Source of the DNA: a virus
Direction: 5' to 3' (one strand)
Length of the DNA: 57,958 nucleotides
Virus record (IMG/VR): IMGVR_UViG_3300037842_000637
Span: 1 to 57,958 of that record
The position numbers and the translations under genes were made by a program. This document shows, one piece after another, positions 57,001 to 57,958 of this stretch; the stretch's first letter is position 1; each line of letters starts with the position of its first letter. The notes under the pieces were generated by a model. It did not search any database and was not told where the DNA came from. It worked only from the letters and a program-made list of their open reading frames with translations.

Positions 57001-57958
57001 TGAAGGTATCAATCTTCGGCTGTAATTTTGAAGCCGCCAGTGCTGCTATCTCTTCCGGTCCCTGCTCCGCTGTCTGCTGTGAAATCTCCCGCAGCGTAGC
57101 GGTCATGCCCGGCCAGCCCTTGGCGAACTGCTCACGCCCTATCTGGGATGAGGGATCGACCGCGTTGAACTGCTTGGCCTGGCTCTCAAGGATGTTCTGT
57201 TGCCGACCCGTCTCACCACGAGGCAGGTAGTCACCCTCAACGTCGTCAAGGATGGCGAACTCGAAGCCTTCGTCCTCAGCCCGCTTCGGCATGTCGTCCA
57301 GGTAGTTCTTGATCCAGCGGACCTCTTCGATCTTCTCGAAGTCACCGGGTTCCAACGTCGGCCATGACGCCAGCTCGTTGATGTCTGAGGTTTCGATCGC
57401 TCGTGCGAAGCCGTTGCCCTGGTTGCCATCACCCAACCGCTTGAGTGTGTCGGCGTGACGCTCGACCGTAGCGGCCAGCCGACCCATCACATCCCGTGCT
57501 GTGTCCTGCCCGGCATCACGGTGGATGTTGTGCAGCGGACCGATCCACTCCTGACCGACCGTCTCTTTGGTGCCCGCCACGCTGGGTGCGAACGCCTGCT
57601 TGGCCAGCCTGCCCATGCCTGTGCGTCCGAGCGATCGACTGAGTTCATCGACGCCAGTGGCAACAGCCTCGTCGAGCTTCTTGGGTAGGTGCATCCCGCC
57701 GAAGCTCATGGTGTGGCCGAGTTGCTGACCTCTCATGCTATCAATCGCAGCTCGGTCCATGCCCTGCTGTTCACCAGCACGGTACAACTTCTCCATCAGT
57801 TCGTCGCGAGTAGTGGCTGCGGCTGCTCGTCGTGCCGGTGCCTCAGTGCCAACGTCATAGAGGAAGCTGCTTCCGTAGCCCGCCTCGTGTGATGCTGCAT
57901 CCAGTATGTCATCAACGCCGGGGATTTCCTTGTAGCCCATGCCCCTGAGCTTGGCAGG
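54068..57958 (-). CDS. C-terminal part of giant polyvalent protein with ADP-ribosyltransferase-like domain
   Basis: The leftward frame runs from the window end to the stop at 54068 and joins the part at 1-1153, giving one 1611-residue protein. At about residues 714-830 (numbering from ATG 1153), 'AYHGSAKSFDEFD...DPGYFGEGFYFSDKKMGAQQYG' and later 'GYNGVEV...EYLAFDADSI' match the ADP-ribosyltransferase domain found in phage polyvalent proteins: the HG strand, FYFS strand and a later strand. Long coiled regions flank it. A C-terminal segment (about 1095-1140, 'VQYNRLWKGLQTNPWINFHVRNLG') resembles another polyvalent-protein module. It is probably packed in the virion and delivered into the cell (inference). 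Confidence 0.85.
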   Translation of the reverse strand, partial: PAKLRGMGYKEIPGVDDILDAASHEAGYGSSFLYDVGTEAPARRAAAATTRDELMEKLYRAGEQQGMDRAAIDSMRGQQLGHTMSFGGMHLPKKLDEAVATGVDELSRSLGRTGMGRLAKQAFAPSVAGTKETVGQEWIGPLHNIHRDAGQDTARDVMGRLAATVERHADTLKRLGDGNQGNGFARAIETSDINELASWPTLEPGDFEKIEEVRWIKNYLDDMPKRAEDEGFEFAILDDVEGDYLPRGETGRQQNILESQAKQFNAVDPSSQIGREQFAKGWPGMTATLREISQQTAEQGPEEIAALAASKLQPKIDTFTQQLADLTTQRSALKDELKSFGAMEAAATREAGRPARELATLQARQQRWIEEMNGLQPANPLDTPMTSAQQAAPKQGNVTAYHGSAKSFDEFDADLMGSRDPGYFGEGFYFSDKKMGAQQYGDVAAGELDAGKVMTRDLDTSGYLKATPAELREKYGNIGGKELTEAIRNDGYNGVEVTMQSGGKEYLAFDADSIISPNAGFPDAPPPDMGKFAEQLAKMQERGKQLQRQIDQAKVSPLSDAPADMAAAEARQADIIEELSGMGEIESGLKADITEYQSKPEALAAYLSKLTPELRADGTWGDQIGMVKRRVEGFEDTVANTRTTTDALANLLSGGRVDELSQTPDPGLMSKLKQFIGIKPDEVTPARTTVNQVLDRLGFETTKRGPMVTADKAADIIRGKMSRQAQDELDADLFGDFIGPQPADEILKAQRSSILNQTVPDPVADTLATLKKSLAGPDPTNLLTDGLVQYNRLWKGLQTNPWINFHVRNLGSGQAREVLAGNDPLRYSGMVRRMSNGGEVTAEEAMQFPGVAQLMKEQNIPEADATNALRQYIHKYMGGERQGIGLEDIGGKFNGITEGNNLGEEIGFLGGLSGTNPVGVKAAIKELKPIISKADRVEGWNRPAALRGIGGRENTVFVPSAAGEKLGEGAEALNRIPSWLDQIDKGVDPAQAARNINASQIDYSTRAFTPFENTIRRLGIMPFYSFSSRNIPYVAKELMNNPTGRTGTLFKGLTRLRSDDEFLPEHIAQSLAIPLGQSDEGEPRYMTGLGLMEEDLLGAVDTGDPMKAIGYELMGRLSPLIKAPIEHVLGKSLFQSGYQGPRDTEDMDPQLGRLLSNLKSIATGEDQRVAVDTRMIEPLLQTIPGIRAMSNLRQVTDKRKYDYAGAPLLLNQLTGSRVSDVSNSAQDASLMDMIANEYKGMGGRDFSNYYIPDAVKEGMTPEEFNHLLMLRMLQSKQDRDRRERQELERQKAMRGY
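57751..57958. repeat. Right copy of 208-bp terminal redundancy
   Basis: Matches 1-208 with one difference (G at 57878 versus T at 128). See the left copy. It lies inside the giant polyvalent gene, which reads continuously through both copies. Confidence 0.92.

Overview
The window is a near-complete tailed double-stranded DNA phage genome (Caudoviricetes), most likely an environmental or metagenomic assembly. Its first 208 bases recur as its last 208 (1-208 = 57751-57958, one mismatch), and one reading frame runs through the junction. The map is therefore circular or circularly permuted, with a unit length of about 57,750 bp. Gene content suggests a podovirus-like virion: a large portal, terminase, scaffold and major capsid protein, short-tail proteins, a very large tail-fibre-like protein, and no tape-measure or contractile-sheath gene. 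The host cannot be named from the sequence. Signal-peptide and leader features suit a Gram-negative-type bacterium.

Layout. (1) Positions 28856 down to 1, continuing from 57958 to 54068, form one long leftward late block. In transcription order it encodes scaffold, major capsid protein, a decoration-like protein, a terminator, a small-terminase candidate, the large terminase, a coiled-coil protein, portal, a string of small head-tail proteins and a tail-tube-like protein. Next comes a small cassette with a membrane/coiled-coil protein, an exported thioredoxin-like protein, a phospholipase A2-like protein and an SNase-like protein. The block ends with a 2206-residue repeat protein and four very large low-complexity or polyvalent proteins. 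One of these carries an intein-like Hint domain; the last (1611 residues, across the junction) carries an ADP-ribosyltransferase-like domain. (2) 28954-31268 is a rightward pair: an unknown protein and a glycosyltransferase-sulfotransferase fusion. (3) 31341-43942 is the rightward early/replication block. It holds a HTH regulator, RecE-like exonuclease, OB-like protein, DNA-binding protein, superfamily 2 helicase, HNH-like and RusA-like nucleases, SSB, a tRNA-Met, a GIY-YIG protein and a dense chain of tiny overlapping genes. (4) 44024-46460 is a leftward island with an HNH nuclease, a basic histone-H1-like protein and an unknown protein. (5) 46935-54071 is a rightward accessory block built around a MoxR-type AAA+ ATPase and a VWA-domain protein. 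It continues with an unknown third protein, small cysteine-rich proteins and a serine recombinase.

How it works together (inference). The early block appears to supply recombination and helicase functions but no recognisable DNA polymerase, primase or RNA polymerase, so replication and transcription probably use host enzymes. Promoters resembling the host sigma-70 type are visible in the early block. The late block is read as overlapping, translationally coupled cistrons (ATGA, GTGA, TAATG junctions) with several rho-independent terminators inside it.

The strongest candidates for something undescribed are these: a 65-nt element found three times in the MoxR-VWA locus, with conserved 5' boxes followed by a compensated hairpin; the MoxR-VWA-unknown gene set itself; the Hint domain inside a glycine/proline-rich virion protein; the phage-encoded glycosyltransferase-sulfotransferase fusion; and the ADP-ribosyltransferase-bearing polyvalent protein at the end of the late block.
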